Assembly: GCA_032017425.1 (NCBI GenBank)
Contig: DALZPW010000001.1
DNA: 64,000 nt
Source of the DNA: Faucicola tetraodonis
GTDB lineage: Bacteria; Pseudomonadota; Gammaproteobacteria; Pseudomonadales; Moraxellaceae
Reading direction: 5' to 3' (one strand)
Shown: positions 1-8,631 of the stretch, piece by piece
Position numbering within the stretch: the first letter of the stretch is position 1
How the letters are laid out: each line of letters opens with the position of its first letter
The notes under the pieces: generated by a model
The model's database searches: none
Told to the model about the DNA's origin: nothing
Seen by the model: the letters and a program-made list of their open reading frames with translations, nothing else
Made by a program: the position numbers and the translations under genes

Positions 1-1732
1 TCAACGCAGCTGGTGGCAAAAACTCACGGCACCGCCAATCAATAGTATCAATATCGATGGCTCGGATATCAAAATCGGCTACAACATGGCGTTAACCCTG
101 GATCCCGCTGTACAGACCACCGCCCAGCAAGTAGCGGATTGTGTCACCAATAACCCCAATGGCACGGACTGTGATAGCGTGCTGTCGCCTGCGTTGCAAA
201 ACGTCGCCAATGGTATGTATGAGAACGCCTTGGTACGCAGTATCGGTATCGCGGTGATTGATGTTAAAACCCAAGGCGTGCTTGCCCTTGCTAGCGCTGA
301 CTCCAACTGCTACCGTGCCGATAATGGCGATACCACGATTAAGCCCACAGGTTGCCCGATACTGTGGAAAAAAGACTGGAGCAAGCAAAACCTCATGAAC
401 CATGCGTTATACCAAACCGTGTACCCAGGTTCGACCGTTAAAACCGTACAAGCATTGGCACTGGTACGCGCCAATCCGCGTTTTAAAAATATGCAAACCC
501 CTGAAGCGCAATATCTCAAACAAGTGATGGCAAGCTCATCTACCGAAAAAGTGGCGAATTTTTTATATTGTCAACGCACGACCAGTGCGATGTCATTGCA
601 ACGTGACCGACAAGGCGTTTGCCCAGGTATGCCCGCCTTTAAAAAAGCCAGTGATGACATGGGCTGGAGTGTAAATTGTGCCGATAAAGGGGGAGTGAAT
701 TGCGGATTTAAAGATTTACTGTTTGGTAAAGCCTATAATAGCGACCCGATGCTACAAAGCCGCTATTTCTCAGGCGTGCTGCTCACCGATGGCAAGCAAG
801 ATTACACCACCAAGCAATTACAATTTACCGAAAGCCAAGTGGCAAGCTGTGTCAAAGCCAATGGCGGACGTATGAATGGGGCGTGTCGTCAAGGGGGCGA
901 TATGCTCAATGCCAGCATGAACCAAGTGTTTGGCGCAGGTAATGCCAAAACCTCGGTACTGGGTGTGTCGGATATGTTTGCCAATCTGCTGATTGCCGAT
1001 AATGGCGCGACCCAACGTCGCGGCGTGCATTTGATTGAGGATTTGTGGGGCGTCAATCAAATTCCGCTGCGCCCTAAAGCCTGGCGAGGCGATGCCCAAA
1101 GCCAAGAGATATTGACCACAGCTACTAGCCAACTCGGCGCCATGCCTCTGGGCATCAACCAATCTGACGCCCGCGGTGCGCTCAATTTATTATCAGGTAC
1201 GCTGCTAGCAGGCACAGGCTTGGGCGGCGGCAACGGCACAGCTTTTGCTGCCTGTAACCAAGCGATTGGTAGCTGTGCATGGACACAGGGCGTGATGGTG
1301 GGCAAAACAGGCACACCCGGCTTTAACTATCCCACCCGCCAAAACGGTCGCAGCTTTTATACCCCCAATGTCACCGTCAGTATGGTGGCAAATCTGTGTA
1401 ACAATGCGGACATTCGCGCAGGCAAAGCTCAACCGTCGGTGGCGTGTTATGCTCGTCCGTATAAATGGTTTGTCTATGGGTTAAAAGATAAAAATGGCAA
1501 ATGGGATAAAGCGGTAGCAGTATTGGTTGAGCGTAACTGGACTAAAAATGGCTTGGTCGATGACCCCCGCGATGGCATTAATCGAGCGGTACAAGCCGGC
1601 ATGATATTGGCCAAACAGATGTATCAAATCTCAGCGATTAGCCGTCCTGCAAACGCCAACCCACTGGCGGATTCAGTGGCTAGTCCAGTGACTGATACTA
1701 CGCAAGCTGTTAAAAAAATACAACATCAATAA
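1..1732 (+). CDS. Penicillin-binding transpeptidase-like protein, 5' end outside window
   Basis: The open frame runs in from the left edge (first complete codon at base 2), so the ATG at 86 is internal and the N-terminus is missing. Seen: the LTLDPAVQ-type opening of the transpeptidase domain, a PGSTVK motif giving SxxK (serine codon near 431), a possible SxN (Ser-Val-Asn, 668-676) and GKTGT near 1301. These are the three active-site motifs, in order, of serine acyl-transferase penicillin-binding proteins that crosslink peptidoglycan in the periplasm. The domain is unusual in its many cysteines, which suggests disulfides, and in long inserts between motifs. The C-terminal 45 residues are low complexity. 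A FHA-like gene follows 25 bp downstream, probably co-transcribed. The domain call is fairly sure; the exact class (cell division, elongation or specialised) is not. Confidence 0.75.
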   Translation, partial: QRSWWQKLTAPPINSINIDGSDIKIGYNMALTLDPAVQTTAQQVADCVTNNPNGTDCDSVLSPALQNVANGMYENALVRSIGIAVIDVKTQGVLALASADSNCYRADNGDTTIKPTGCPILWKKDWSKQNLMNHALYQTVYPGSTVKTVQALALVRANPRFKNMQTPEAQYLKQVMASSSTEKVANFLYCQRTTSAMSLQRDRQGVCPGMPAFKKASDDMGWSVNCADKGGVNCGFKDLLFGKAYNSDPMLQSRYFSGVLLTDGKQDYTTKQLQFTESQVASCVKANGGRMNGACRQGGDMLNASMNQVFGAGNAKTSVLGVSDMFANLLIADNGATQRRGVHLIEDLWGVNQIPLRPKAWRGDAQSQEILTTATSQLGAMPLGINQSDARGALNLLSGTLLAGTGLGGGNGTAFAACNQAIGSCAWTQGVMVGKTGTPGFNYPTRQNGRSFYTPNVTVSMVANLCNNADIRAGKAQPSVACYARPYKWFVYGLKDKNGKWDKAVAVLVERNWTKNGLVDDPRDGINRAVQAGMILAKQMYQISAISRPANANPLADSVASPVTDTTQAVKKIQHQ

Positions 1733-1757
1733 AAAATTTCACCATTAAGAGTAAATT

Positions 1758-3332
1758 ATGGCTTACATCACCACCAATCACCGTTTTATCATTGACGACA
1801 AACACCCAAGCGATGTGTTTGATGAAATGGAAAATTTCTTTAGCCTATACACCACCGCCATTGATGACTTACAACGTGTGAGTGTTCAGCTCTCCGTGCC
1901 GACGAGTTTTGATATCACTGCCAATAAGAAAATGGCAGAAAGCTATCGACAATTTACCCAATCGCTCAAATACACCATGCCTGATATTCATATTTTGCCG
2001 ATTAAAACCCATGCCGCCCAAACAGCGGATGACGACGACATAGCCAGCGAAGCAGATAATTCGGTCATTTTGCTGATTCAACGGCTTGACGGCTATGCGC
2101 TAGATGACGAAGACGAGAACCCCAGTCTGTATAGAAGTGTGTTAGGGCGACTGATTCCACGTTTTGCTGAAGAAAAATCCGAGGTGGGATTCTACCCTGA
2201 GCGCGCCCCAATCACCTTGCCTGAGCCTATCGGGCAACCAGCGCCTTCAGCCCCGATACCTGTATCGCCGCAGTACCCAACCCAGCCTGTTTCGCCACAA
2301 CCGCAGCCTGATCAAGCTTATCAAATACCTGTGCAACCAACAACACCGCCTTCAAACCCCAATCCAGTGCCTGCAGTTGCGCCGATGCAGTCGCCGCTGG
2401 TCAATACCGAGTCTATGTCACATAAGCCACAACCTACGAGGGTACAACCGCCAGTTCAAACGCCAACAGCTGCGCCCAAACCGATGGTAACTGTGTTACC
2501 AAACATCCAAAAATCCGCCAAGCCGTACCAAGATTTATTGACCGATGCGATTATGGCAGCGGCGAAACAATGGGTGGATAAATCCCAAGTGATTACTCAA
2601 ATCACCTTAAAATCCAATGATGGACTGACAACTGCGATGGTAGAGCAGTTATTTAGCAGTTTTAATCACGCCCACGAATCCACCCATACCCCGCATGATG
2701 CCATTGATTTGGTATCTTACGGTTATGAAGTATTAAAACCCAAGCTTGCCACAATTGGGGTAACCTTGTCCGACGAAGCGCAATTTGGGTTAAAAGCCAA
2801 AGTGCAAGCCAAGCCAACGGATATCGCACGTTTGCAAAAAGGTGAGGTATTTAGCAATGAGATTAAACTGGGTGTTAAATTCATGACTCAGAATCAGAAT
2901 CAGCCAAACTCAAGTCATCATATCGCAGCAAGCCCGCCCGCTTTTAGTACTGCTAGTACTGCGCCACGCCAAGCGCAAAGCAAACTGCCGCAGTTGAACC
3001 AAAATCTACAGCAGATTGTTTTGACCATAAAATCTGTGGATGGGCTAGGGGAGCGCCAACAAAAATTACACGAGTTTCCGATTGTATTTGCCAGTCGTGA
3101 GGCGCAAATCGCGCATGCCTTACGTCTATTTGCCGCCAATGACCTAAAGCCTGCCAGTGGCGTGTATTTTGCGATTGTCGAATCTCAAGGGCAGCTGCTG
3201 ATTGATGAGATTGATCCCAACATCAGCATTACCCGAAACGGTCAACCTATCAAACAACATGATGTTTTGCTGCCCAATGATGTGCTAAGCATTAATCATG
3301 CGATAACTGTGCAGTTGTTGTTAGCCCATTAA
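1758..3332 (+). CDS. Proline-rich protein with C-terminal FHA-like domain
   Basis: The protein has 524 residues in three parts. The N-terminal 140 residues form an unrecognised acidic domain. Residues about 145-250 are rich in Pro, Gln, Thr and Ala and look like a flexible linker. The C-terminal 105 residues end in a pattern like the last strands of a forkhead-associated (FHA) fold (NGQPIKQHDVLLPNDVLSI). FHA domains bind phosphothreonine. No signal peptide or membrane segment is seen, so it is probably cytoplasmic. The start at 1758 is supported by AAGAG 8 bases upstream. It lies 25 bp after the PBP-like gene, so a link between cell-wall synthesis and phosphopeptide signalling is plausible but inferred. 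The FHA call rests on a weak pattern. Confidence 0.55.
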   Translation: MAYITTNHRFIIDDKHPSDVFDEMENFFSLYTTAIDDLQRVSVQLSVPTSFDITANKKMAESYRQFTQSLKYTMPDIHILPIKTHAAQTADDDDIASEADNSVILLIQRLDGYALDDEDENPSLYRSVLGRLIPRFAEEKSEVGFYPERAPITLPEPIGQPAPSAPIPVSPQYPTQPVSPQPQPDQAYQIPVQPTTPPSNPNPVPAVAPMQSPLVNTESMSHKPQPTRVQPPVQTPTAAPKPMVTVLPNIQKSAKPYQDLLTDAIMAAAKQWVDKSQVITQITLKSNDGLTTAMVEQLFSSFNHAHESTHTPHDAIDLVSYGYEVLKPKLATIGVTLSDEAQFGLKAKVQAKPTDIARLQKGEVFSNEIKLGVKFMTQNQNQPNSSHHIAASPPAFSTASTAPRQAQSKLPQLNQNLQQIVLTIKSVDGLGERQQKLHEFPIVFASREAQIAHALRLFAANDLKPASGVYFAIVESQGQLLIDEIDPNISITRNGQPIKQHDVLLPNDVLSINHAITVQLLLAH

Positions 3333-3394
3333 ATTAAATGGGCGTAAACTAAAACAATATCGATAAAGTGATTTTTTAAGATGATAGATTTAAC

Positions 3395-4300
3395 ATGATA
3401 GAGCGCGGCATAAAACACAGTAAGTTATATTTACCCCATGATAAGTCGTATATGGGTGGGCGGCTTATCGATTATTTGGCAGCGCATTTTTCTCATATTA
3501 GTTTAGCAAGCTGGCAACGACGATTTGACAGCGGTTTAATTAGCCTTGAGCGTGGTGAGCCACTTAAACAAGATTCGCCCTATTTGGCAGGGCAAACCAT
3601 CTTGTACTATAGGCAGGTTGAGAATGAGCCTATCATTCCATTTGAGCCCAATATTCTTCATTTGGATGGACATTTGCTGGTGGTCGATAAACCGCATTTT
3701 TTACCCGTTACACCGTCAGGTCGCTATGTCAGCCAAACCCTGCTAGCCAAATTAAGAAATCATCCAGACTTACAGCAGTTAGCCGTGAATGATATTTCAC
3801 CTTTGCATCGGTTGGATAAGGATACGGCAGGCGTGATGTTATTATCGGTTAATCCAAGTAGCCGAGCTTGCTATCATGCGCTGTTTGCCGATAGACACAT
3901 ACACAAAACTTACCACGCCATAGCGCCGACTCGCAGCGATTTATGTTATCCCTTTCACATTCATTCCAGACTTGAGCGTGGCGAGCCGTTTTTTTTGACC
4001 AAGATGACCCAAGGTGAGCCGAATGCGCATACCACAATTGAATTGATTGAAAATAACGGGGCGTTTAGCTTATACCGATTAACCCCTGTGACAGGCAAGA
4101 AACACCAATTGCGGGTACATATGGCAAGTTTAAGTATGCCGCTGTTAAATGACAATTTTTATCCCACTGTCAAGCCCCAAGGCAGTAGCGATTTTGCAAA
4201 ACCGTTAAAATTGCTGGCAAAATCCATTGCGTTTATTGACCCTATCACTCAGCAAGCAAGGCGTTTTGATAGCCAGTTACATCTGATAAAAAAATTCTAA
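3395..4300 (+). CDS. RluA-family RNA pseudouridine synthase
   Basis: The 301-residue protein carries the family catalytic motif HRLDKDTAG near residues 138-146, where Asp141 would attack the target uridine. It also has the DGHLLVVDKP strand before the motif and the KKHQLRVHMA strand after it. The first 75 residues resemble an S4-like RNA-binding region (YLAAHF, GLISLERGEPL). Members of this family isomerise specific uridines in 23S rRNA or tRNA. The closest functional group looks like RluA/TruC-type enzymes, but the exact substrate cannot be read from sequence. It converges on thiE with 9 bp between stop codons and no obvious terminator. Confidence 0.88.
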   Translation: MIERGIKHSKLYLPHDKSYMGGRLIDYLAAHFSHISLASWQRRFDSGLISLERGEPLKQDSPYLAGQTILYYRQVENEPIIPFEPNILHLDGHLLVVDKPHFLPVTPSGRYVSQTLLAKLRNHPDLQQLAVNDISPLHRLDKDTAGVMLLSVNPSSRACYHALFADRHIHKTYHAIAPTRSDLCYPFHIHSRLERGEPFFLTKMTQGEPNAHTTIELIENNGAFSLYRLTPVTGKKHQLRVHMASLSMPLLNDNFYPTVKPQGSSDFAKPLKLLAKSIAFIDPITQQARRFDSQLHLIKKF

Positions 4301-4309
4301 CTGATTGAT

Positions 4310-4972
4310 TTATTTAATTTTTATCATTTCTTTAAGCTGCTGACTGGCAAGTTTGACATCTTTTTGCCCCAAAATTGCAGAAACGACTGCCACGCCGTCA
4401 ATCACACCACTAGTGGACGTTTCGGCAGCTTGCAGCGATTGTTGTAAGGCGGGCAGGGTGGTGTGATTGATACCACCAATGGCGACAATTGGAATCGTTA
4501 CCGCTTGTCGTATATGGGTTAAGCTCGCTATGGTAACTGTTTGTGCATCTTGTTTGGTGGATGTGGCAAACATCGCGCCAACGCCCAAATAATCTGCGCC
4601 GTCTGCTTGCGCTTGGATGGCTTGCTGGGCAGTGCGCGCGGAAACCCCAATGATTTTATCTTTACCTAAAATTTGCCGAACCACGCCACAAGGCAAATCA
4701 CTTTGACCGATATGCACCCCATCTGCCTCAACTGCTAGGGCGATATCGACGCGGTCATTAATCAGTAATGGCACGTTATAGTGGTGGCAAATCGCTTTGA
4801 TACGCAGCGCGCGCTCATAGAACTCTTTGCTAGCAATCGCTTTTTCTCGAAGCTGCACCAATGTCACGCCGCCCAATATCGCTTGTTCAACGGCTTGTTC
4901 AAGCGTTTGCTGTTGCAGGCAATTGCGATCTGTGACCAAATACAGCCGATAATCAGCACGGTTATGCATCAT
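4310..4972 (-). CDS. thiE: Thiamine-phosphate synthase
   Basis: ThiE joins hydroxymethylpyrimidine diphosphate and thiazole phosphate to make thiamine monophosphate in the cytoplasm. The 220-residue protein shows the family blocks in order: RLYLVTDR at the start, VQLREKA, LLINDRVDIA, DGVHIGQSDLP, IIGVSA, ADYLGVGAMFAT and IPIVAIGGI in the C-terminal TIM-barrel strands. Length is normal. The gene overlaps the end of the upstream acetyltransferase gene by 11 bp, and GGAAG lies 6 bases before its ATG, so the pair is probably translationally coupled. No other thiamine gene and no TPP riboswitch is visible nearby. Confidence 0.93.
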   Translation of the reverse strand: MMHNRADYRLYLVTDRNCLQQQTLEQAVEQAILGGVTLVQLREKAIASKEFYERALRIKAICHHYNVPLLINDRVDIALAVEADGVHIGQSDLPCGVVRQILGKDKIIGVSARTAQQAIQAQADGADYLGVGAMFATSTKQDAQTVTIASLTHIRQAVTIPIVAIGGINHTTLPALQQSLQAAETSTSGVIDGVAVVSAILGQKDVKLASQQLKEMIKIK

Positions 4973-5423
4973 GTTTGACTTCCAATATCATATTGACATG
5001 CTCAATGCCGTCTTCAAGGTAACAGTCACCTTGTATACAAAAGCCGAGCGCTTGATAAAAGTGTATCAGATAAGTTTGAGCAGCGATAAAAATCGGCTGG
5101 CTAGGGTAGTATTGCTGGCAAATTTCAATGGCTTTTTGCATCAAATCACGCCCATAATGGTGACCCCGAAAATCGCCAACCGTTAACACGCGACCAATCG
5201 CGACATAACCCAAATAATGATAATCAGCTGGGATAATCCGCGCATAACACACCAGATTATTATTAATAAAACCCTGTAAATGCCAACACACCAAGTCGGT
5301 ATCATCAATTTCTGGATAGGCGCAGTGTTGCTCTACAACAAATACCTCACAGCGCGCCTTAAAAATGCCATATAAGGCTTGTGATGATAACTGTGGCAGT
5401 AGATTGAGTTGAAACGTTAGCAT
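4962..5423 (-). CDS. ElaA-type GNAT acetyltransferase
   Basis: A 153-residue GNAT-fold protein. The opening (RCEVFVVEQHCAYPEIDDTD) and the GRVLTVGDFRGHHYGRDLM segment, with the R/Q-x-x-G-x-G/A-type acetyl-CoA loop, match the ElaA group. The fold transfers an acetyl group from acetyl-CoA to an amine; the ElaA substrate is not established. It is the first gene of a pair with thiE. No good Shine-Dalgarno is seen before the ATG. It starts 31 bp after the transporter stop and may be read through from that gene. Confidence 0.8.
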   Translation of the reverse strand: MLTFQLNLLPQLSSQALYGIFKARCEVFVVEQHCAYPEIDDTDLVCWHLQGFINNNLVCYARIIPADYHYLGYVAIGRVLTVGDFRGHHYGRDLMQKAIEICQQYYPSQPIFIAAQTYLIHFYQALGFCIQGDCYLEDGIEHVNMILEVKHDA

Positions 5424-5454
5424 ACGAATAAATCAAACGGATTAAACATCAGTA

Positions 5455-6387
5455 TTATTTCAGGCTGGCTTGGCTGTCGATAGTATGCCATTTGACCATT
5501 TTTTTACCCAATAACGGCAAGCAAAACGAAGGCAATTGGTATGCCCCAATCAGCGGTAAAAACATCGCACCCATAAACGGCGTGGTGATGGTATACGCCA
5601 ATAACACATTGCGGCCACCGCAAGCCAGCGCAGAGATAATGGCGTTTTCATAGCCAAAGCGGCGGTATAAAAAATAGGCAGAAAAGTAAAATACTAACGA
5701 CAAGGCAGTGCCCAAACCAAATAAGCTTAACGCCTGCATGGGATTGGTGTCAAAGGTATGTCTAAAGCCCGACATCAATCCAAGCGGAAACATCATCAGT
5801 AGAATAATGTTAAACTTGGCAATTTTTGGATAATAAGTATTGAGCGTATCACGGGGAATGTATTGGCGTGCTGCGACCGCCAAAATCATGGGAGCGATAA
5901 TGTAAATTAATAACCGCTTAATATACAGGACAAAGTCTAAATGGGCGTCCTTGCTGCCAAGTAACCACAATATCACCAGTAAGCTAACAGGCATGACCAA
6001 CGTGGCTGTGATGGTCTTTGCCATGGCCAGCAGCGCATCAAAACCAACTGCATTCACAATAGCGCCCGTACCAAATAGCGGTGCGGTGGCTGACAGACCC
6101 GCGATAGCCAACAACAAATCACCACGGACACCTAGTAAATAAGCAATCAAGGTCATCGCCAAGCTCATCAGCGCACTTTGGAAGATGGCAAATCCCCAAA
6201 CATATTGGGTCGTCATGCGTCTAATTAACTGGGTTTGGTCAATGCCCAACAAGGTAAAAAACATCAAGAAAAATAAAATCTGCGGCAGAAGCCCAAGGAC
6301 AAAATGCGACAAGTCAGGAAATATAAATCCAATCACACCAAACAATGGCATAAAAATCGTACTGTGACGGGCAATAAATCCAATCAT
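5455..6387 (-). CDS. Polytopic membrane transporter, BASS/SBF-like
   Basis: The 310-residue protein is almost wholly hydrophobic, with about 8-10 predicted membrane helices. The arrangement resembles the bile acid:sodium symporter (SBF) fold: FFTLLGID after helix 2, a Gly/Ala-rich segment (TAPLFGTGAIVNAV) and ALACGGRNVLLAY in the second half. Transport of an organic anion in the inner membrane is the reasonable general guess; the substrate is unknown. The start is supported by AAGGA 8 bases upstream of the ATG. The 249-bp gap upstream contains a short palindrome that may be regulatory. An auxin-efflux-carrier-like assignment is the main alternative. Confidence 0.6.
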   Translation of the reverse strand: MIGFIARHSTIFMPLFGVIGFIFPDLSHFVLGLLPQILFFLMFFTLLGIDQTQLIRRMTTQYVWGFAIFQSALMSLAMTLIAYLLGVRGDLLLAIAGLSATAPLFGTGAIVNAVGFDALLAMAKTITATLVMPVSLLVILWLLGSKDAHLDFVLYIKRLLIYIIAPMILAVAARQYIPRDTLNTYYPKIAKFNIILLMMFPLGLMSGFRHTFDTNPMQALSLFGLGTALSLVFYFSAYFLYRRFGYENAIISALACGGRNVLLAYTITTPFMGAMFLPLIGAYQLPSFCLPLLGKKMVKWHTIDSQASLK

Positions 6388-6564
6388 GATAAATCCTTGG
6401 CGATTTTAATGATAAACAAACAAACGATAAATAAATAATTGAGTGAGCATACTACTCATTATTGATTGATAAATGCAAATGGTTTTGCTGCTAATTGTCA
6501 TTTCATCATTAAATTAATCACTGTGCCATATATACCATTTTTGACGCCGATAGCTTTTATTTCG

Positions 6565-6580
6565 CATAATGTATATTATG
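6565..6580. promoter_or_regulatory. Palindrome upstream of the SBF-like transporter gene
   Basis: CATAAT and ATTATG arms around a GTAT centre lie in the 249-bp gap between the PHA-system gene and the transporter gene, about 180 bp before the transporter ATG. It could be an operator or an AT-rich chance palindrome. No other structure in 6388-6636 stands out. Confidence 0.25.
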
Positions 6581-6636
6581 TTAAATAAAATAATTCAAGC
6601 TAAACGCTAACTGTCACTCAAAGCTCACCGTGTCTG

Positions 6637-6939
6637 CTAACGGTCTTTTACAGCTTGCAATGCGTTATCAAGATTTTGATTCACCGTCTTTTCTATCAGC
6701 GGCAAAAAACTTTTGAATAAAAACCCAAGCTTTGCTTGCATATCAAATACTTTATCATCCACTGTTAACGTACCTGTCACACCGGCACGAGAAAAGTTGA
6801 CACGTATTTGCTCATCACTGCGCACTACATCGCAATGCATTTTATAGTCTTTTTCTGCTGAGACAATCCAGTCTTCGGTTATCTCAAAGGCTTGCGCTTT
6901 ACTGATGCCATGCTCACGATGAATCACAAAATTACTCAT
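6637..6939 (-). CDS. Polyhydroxyalkanoic acid system (PHA_gran_rgn-like) protein
   Basis: A 100-residue protein with the profile of the polyhydroxyalkanoic acid system family: an N-terminal REHGISKAQAFE segment, a central beta-rich part with FSRAGVTGTLTVDDKVFDMQAKLGFL, and a C-terminal helix. The family is annotated near PHA granule genes, but members also occur in genomes without PHA synthesis and their biochemical role is not settled. It is soluble, with no signal peptide. It lies 70 bp downstream of the TetR gene on the same strand and could share its transcript. No pha biosynthesis gene is in the window. Confidence 0.72.
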   Translation of the reverse strand: MSNFVIHREHGISKAQAFEITEDWIVSAEKDYKMHCDVVRSDEQIRVNFSRAGVTGTLTVDDKVFDMQAKLGFLFKSFLPLIEKTVNQNLDNALQAVKDR

Positions 6940-7009
6940 ACTTTTCTACTTTTTTCTACGCTATCTTGGGTTTTAGCTGTCTATTTTTAGTGGTCTGCGT
7001 TTGCTGAAT

Positions 7010-7609
7010 TTAGGTTAGCCCTTCAAAACACGTGCGGGTCACGATAGCGATAATCTCATCATCGTCATACAGCTGCGATGAGCGTAAAAACCCCAGTACA
7101 GGGTCACAAGCTCTGGCATATAAGGTGTATAAAATTGCCAGTCCTGGTATGTTGCTTTGCAACTTCCCCTCTGCTTGCGCTTGCTCAATCCATTCACCGA
7201 TGCTATCTGACAACATGACCAAGTTGTTGGTGTAATCGTCATTGGCAATTAGCAGCTCGCGCAGCTGGGAGTTTTCACTCGGCAGATTTGGCATTTTTTG
7301 CGCCAGTTTTAGTCGCATCGCCCACTGTGTCAGCGCTTTTAGCTTATCAATGGCGATTCGGTCGGTCGCGTTTAGCTGATTGATGACCTCAAGCGCCTTG
7401 TGCATGATATCAACCAGCGCAGCCATGCCTAGCGCTTCTTTACTGGGAAAATGTCGATACAATGACGCCTTGGCAATACCCACTGTATCAGCAATCTCAT
7501 CGACGGTCATCGCGTCATAGCCTTTGGTGGCTAACAAATGGTTGACCGTTTCAATAATCAGCGACTCACGCTCTAGCATCATTCGCTGTTTAAACGTTAA
7601 CTTTTTCAT
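7010..7609 (-). CDS. TetR-family transcriptional regulator of the lipid island
   Basis: About 199 residues. The N-terminal 60 residues hold a classic TetR helix-turn-helix (VDEIADTVGIAKASLYRHFPSKEAL), followed by an all-helical ligand/dimer domain. I use the ATG at 7609; a GTG at 7612 is the alternative, and neither has a strong ribosome site. The gene is divergent from the SDR-FAD-DUF1365-Cfa-DUF2177 operon. A perfect 24-bp palindrome lies between them at 7725-7748, the standard place for a TetR-family operator. The same palindrome recurs before the fasciclin gene at 15840, so this protein is the obvious candidate regulator of both units. That link is inference. Confidence 0.88.
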   Translation of the reverse strand: MKKLTFKQRMMLERESLIIETVNHLLATKGYDAMTVDEIADTVGIAKASLYRHFPSKEALGMAALVDIMHKALEVINQLNATDRIAIDKLKALTQWAMRLKLAQKMPNLPSENSQLRELLIANDDYTNNLVMLSDSIGEWIEQAQAEGKLQSNIPGLAILYTLYARACDPVLGFLRSSQLYDDDEIIAIVTRTCFEGLT

Positions 7610-7724
7610 CACAAGTTTCTAATGTTCTTCAGGTTTCTAATATTTATGAGGTTAAAAATTAGCTAATATTATACTACAAATGTTTTTATGATACTTATTA
7701 TTTAATTATATACCAATAATTATA

Positions 7725-7748
7725 TTTTTATACTAAATAGTATAAAAA
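7725..7748. promoter_or_regulatory. 24-bp palindromic operator, copy 1
   Basis: Arms TTTTTATACT (7725-7734) and AGTATAAAAA (7739-7748) are exact reverse complements around the spacer AAAT. The same arms occur at 15840-15863 with spacer AAAA. The right arm ends 3 bp before the -35 box of the SDR operon promoter, so the centre is about 50 bp upstream of the expected transcription start. The site also lies in the region where the divergent tetR promoter must be. Confidence 0.75.
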
Positions 7749-7751
7749 CTA

Positions 7752-7780
7752 TTGCCAACCATCCGCTACTCTTTTATAGT
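7752..7780 (+). promoter_or_regulatory. Sigma70-type promoter of the SDR-Cfa operon
   Basis: TTGCCA (7752-7757) and TATAGT (7775-7780) are separated by 17 bp, each 5/6 to consensus. Transcription would start near 7787, about 46 bases before the SDR ATG. The palindrome abuts the -35 box on its upstream side. Confidence 0.6.
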
Positions 7781-7832
7781 ATGCGCTAAGCCGTTTTCAA
7801 AATTTTGTATTGAGTTACTATATTGAGTCGCT

Positions 7833-8582
7833 ATGATGTCAACCCCCAATTCCTCAAAGCCTTTATCCATCGTGATTACAGGTGCAACCTCAGGCATCGG
7901 TTTACAGTTGGCGATGGATTATCTAAGCCAAGGGCATGAGGTTTATACCGTGGGTCGAAACAGCGATGTTTTGCACACGTTGGCAGCGATGGGGGCAAAA
8001 ACGATTCAGCTTGACTTAACCGAGTATGATGCCGTGATGCAAGCATTTAGCGACATTAAAACGCTGGATTTATTCATCGCGGCAGCAGGTGTTTGCGAAT
8101 ACATTGACATGCCAAACTTTGATTCGCGGTCTATCATGAGGGTGATGAACGCAAATTACGGCTCGTTAGTGCATGCCATCGAAGCGCTACTACCCGCCCT
8201 CAAGGCAACTAAAGGCAAAATTGTCACCGTCGGCTCTGCTTCTGCTTTGGTGCCCTTTGTGCGTGCAGAGGGGTATGGTAGCTCAAAAGCGGCAATCCAT
8301 TATCTGAGCAAAACCTTGCAAATGAGCCTGCACCCTTATGGGGTGAAAGTGGTTTTGGTAGTACCGGGCTTTGTTAAAACACCGATGACGCTGCAGAACG
8401 ACTTTCCAATGCCTTTTTTGCAAACCGTACAGCAAGCCAGCCAAGCTATTCAACAAGGGATTGCCAATGATGATAATGTCATTGAATTTCCGCAGACATT
8501 GGTACAGCCCCTCAAGCTGTTGGCGCAGTTACCTGATGCCGTATGGCATTTTGTGGGTTCAAAACTTTCTCATACGACTTAA
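7833..8582 (+). CDS. Short-chain dehydrogenase/reductase
   Basis: A classical 249-residue SDR: the cofactor motif TGATSGIG sits near residues 17-24, followed by the AAAGV segment and the catalytic Ser plus YGSSK (Tyr-x-x-x-Lys) near residues 150-155. It is a soluble NAD(P)-dependent oxidoreductase of unknown substrate. It is the first gene of a same-strand run with the FAD protein, DUF1365, Cfa-like and DUF2177 genes. Homologous runs in other Proteobacteria carry an SDR in the same position, which suggests a redox step in a lipid modification. Two in-frame ATGs (7833, 7836) are possible starts, with GAG 7 bases upstream. Confidence 0.85.
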   Translation: MMSTPNSSKPLSIVITGATSGIGLQLAMDYLSQGHEVYTVGRNSDVLHTLAAMGAKTIQLDLTEYDAVMQAFSDIKTLDLFIAAAGVCEYIDMPNFDSRSIMRVMNANYGSLVHAIEALLPALKATKGKIVTVGSASALVPFVRAEGYGSSKAAIHYLSKTLQMSLHPYGVKVVLVVPGFVKTPMTLQNDFPMPFLQTVQQASQAIQQGIANDDNVIEFPQTLVQPLKLLAQLPDAVWHFVGSKLSHTT

Positions 8583-8610
8583 TCATTTGACTTGTTAATC
8601 ATTTGACTTG
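8579..8610. repeat. Exact 16-bp tandem duplication at the SDR stop codon
   Basis: The unit TTAATCATTTGACTTG occurs at 8579-8594 and again at 8595-8610 with no mismatch. The first copy contains the TAA stop of the SDR gene. The duplication lengthens the SDR-FAD gap and places a TTG at 8608 that opens the FAD reading frame, but the true start is more likely the ATG at 8632. Confidence 0.9.
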
Positions 8611-8631
8611 GCTTTAAAGGTATATCCGCAC

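Noticed and set aside
2164..2490. 108-codon frame inside the proline-rich part of the FHA-like gene
   Set aside because: A frame shadow of the Pro/Gln-rich linker; Arg/Gln/Leu-rich and without features.
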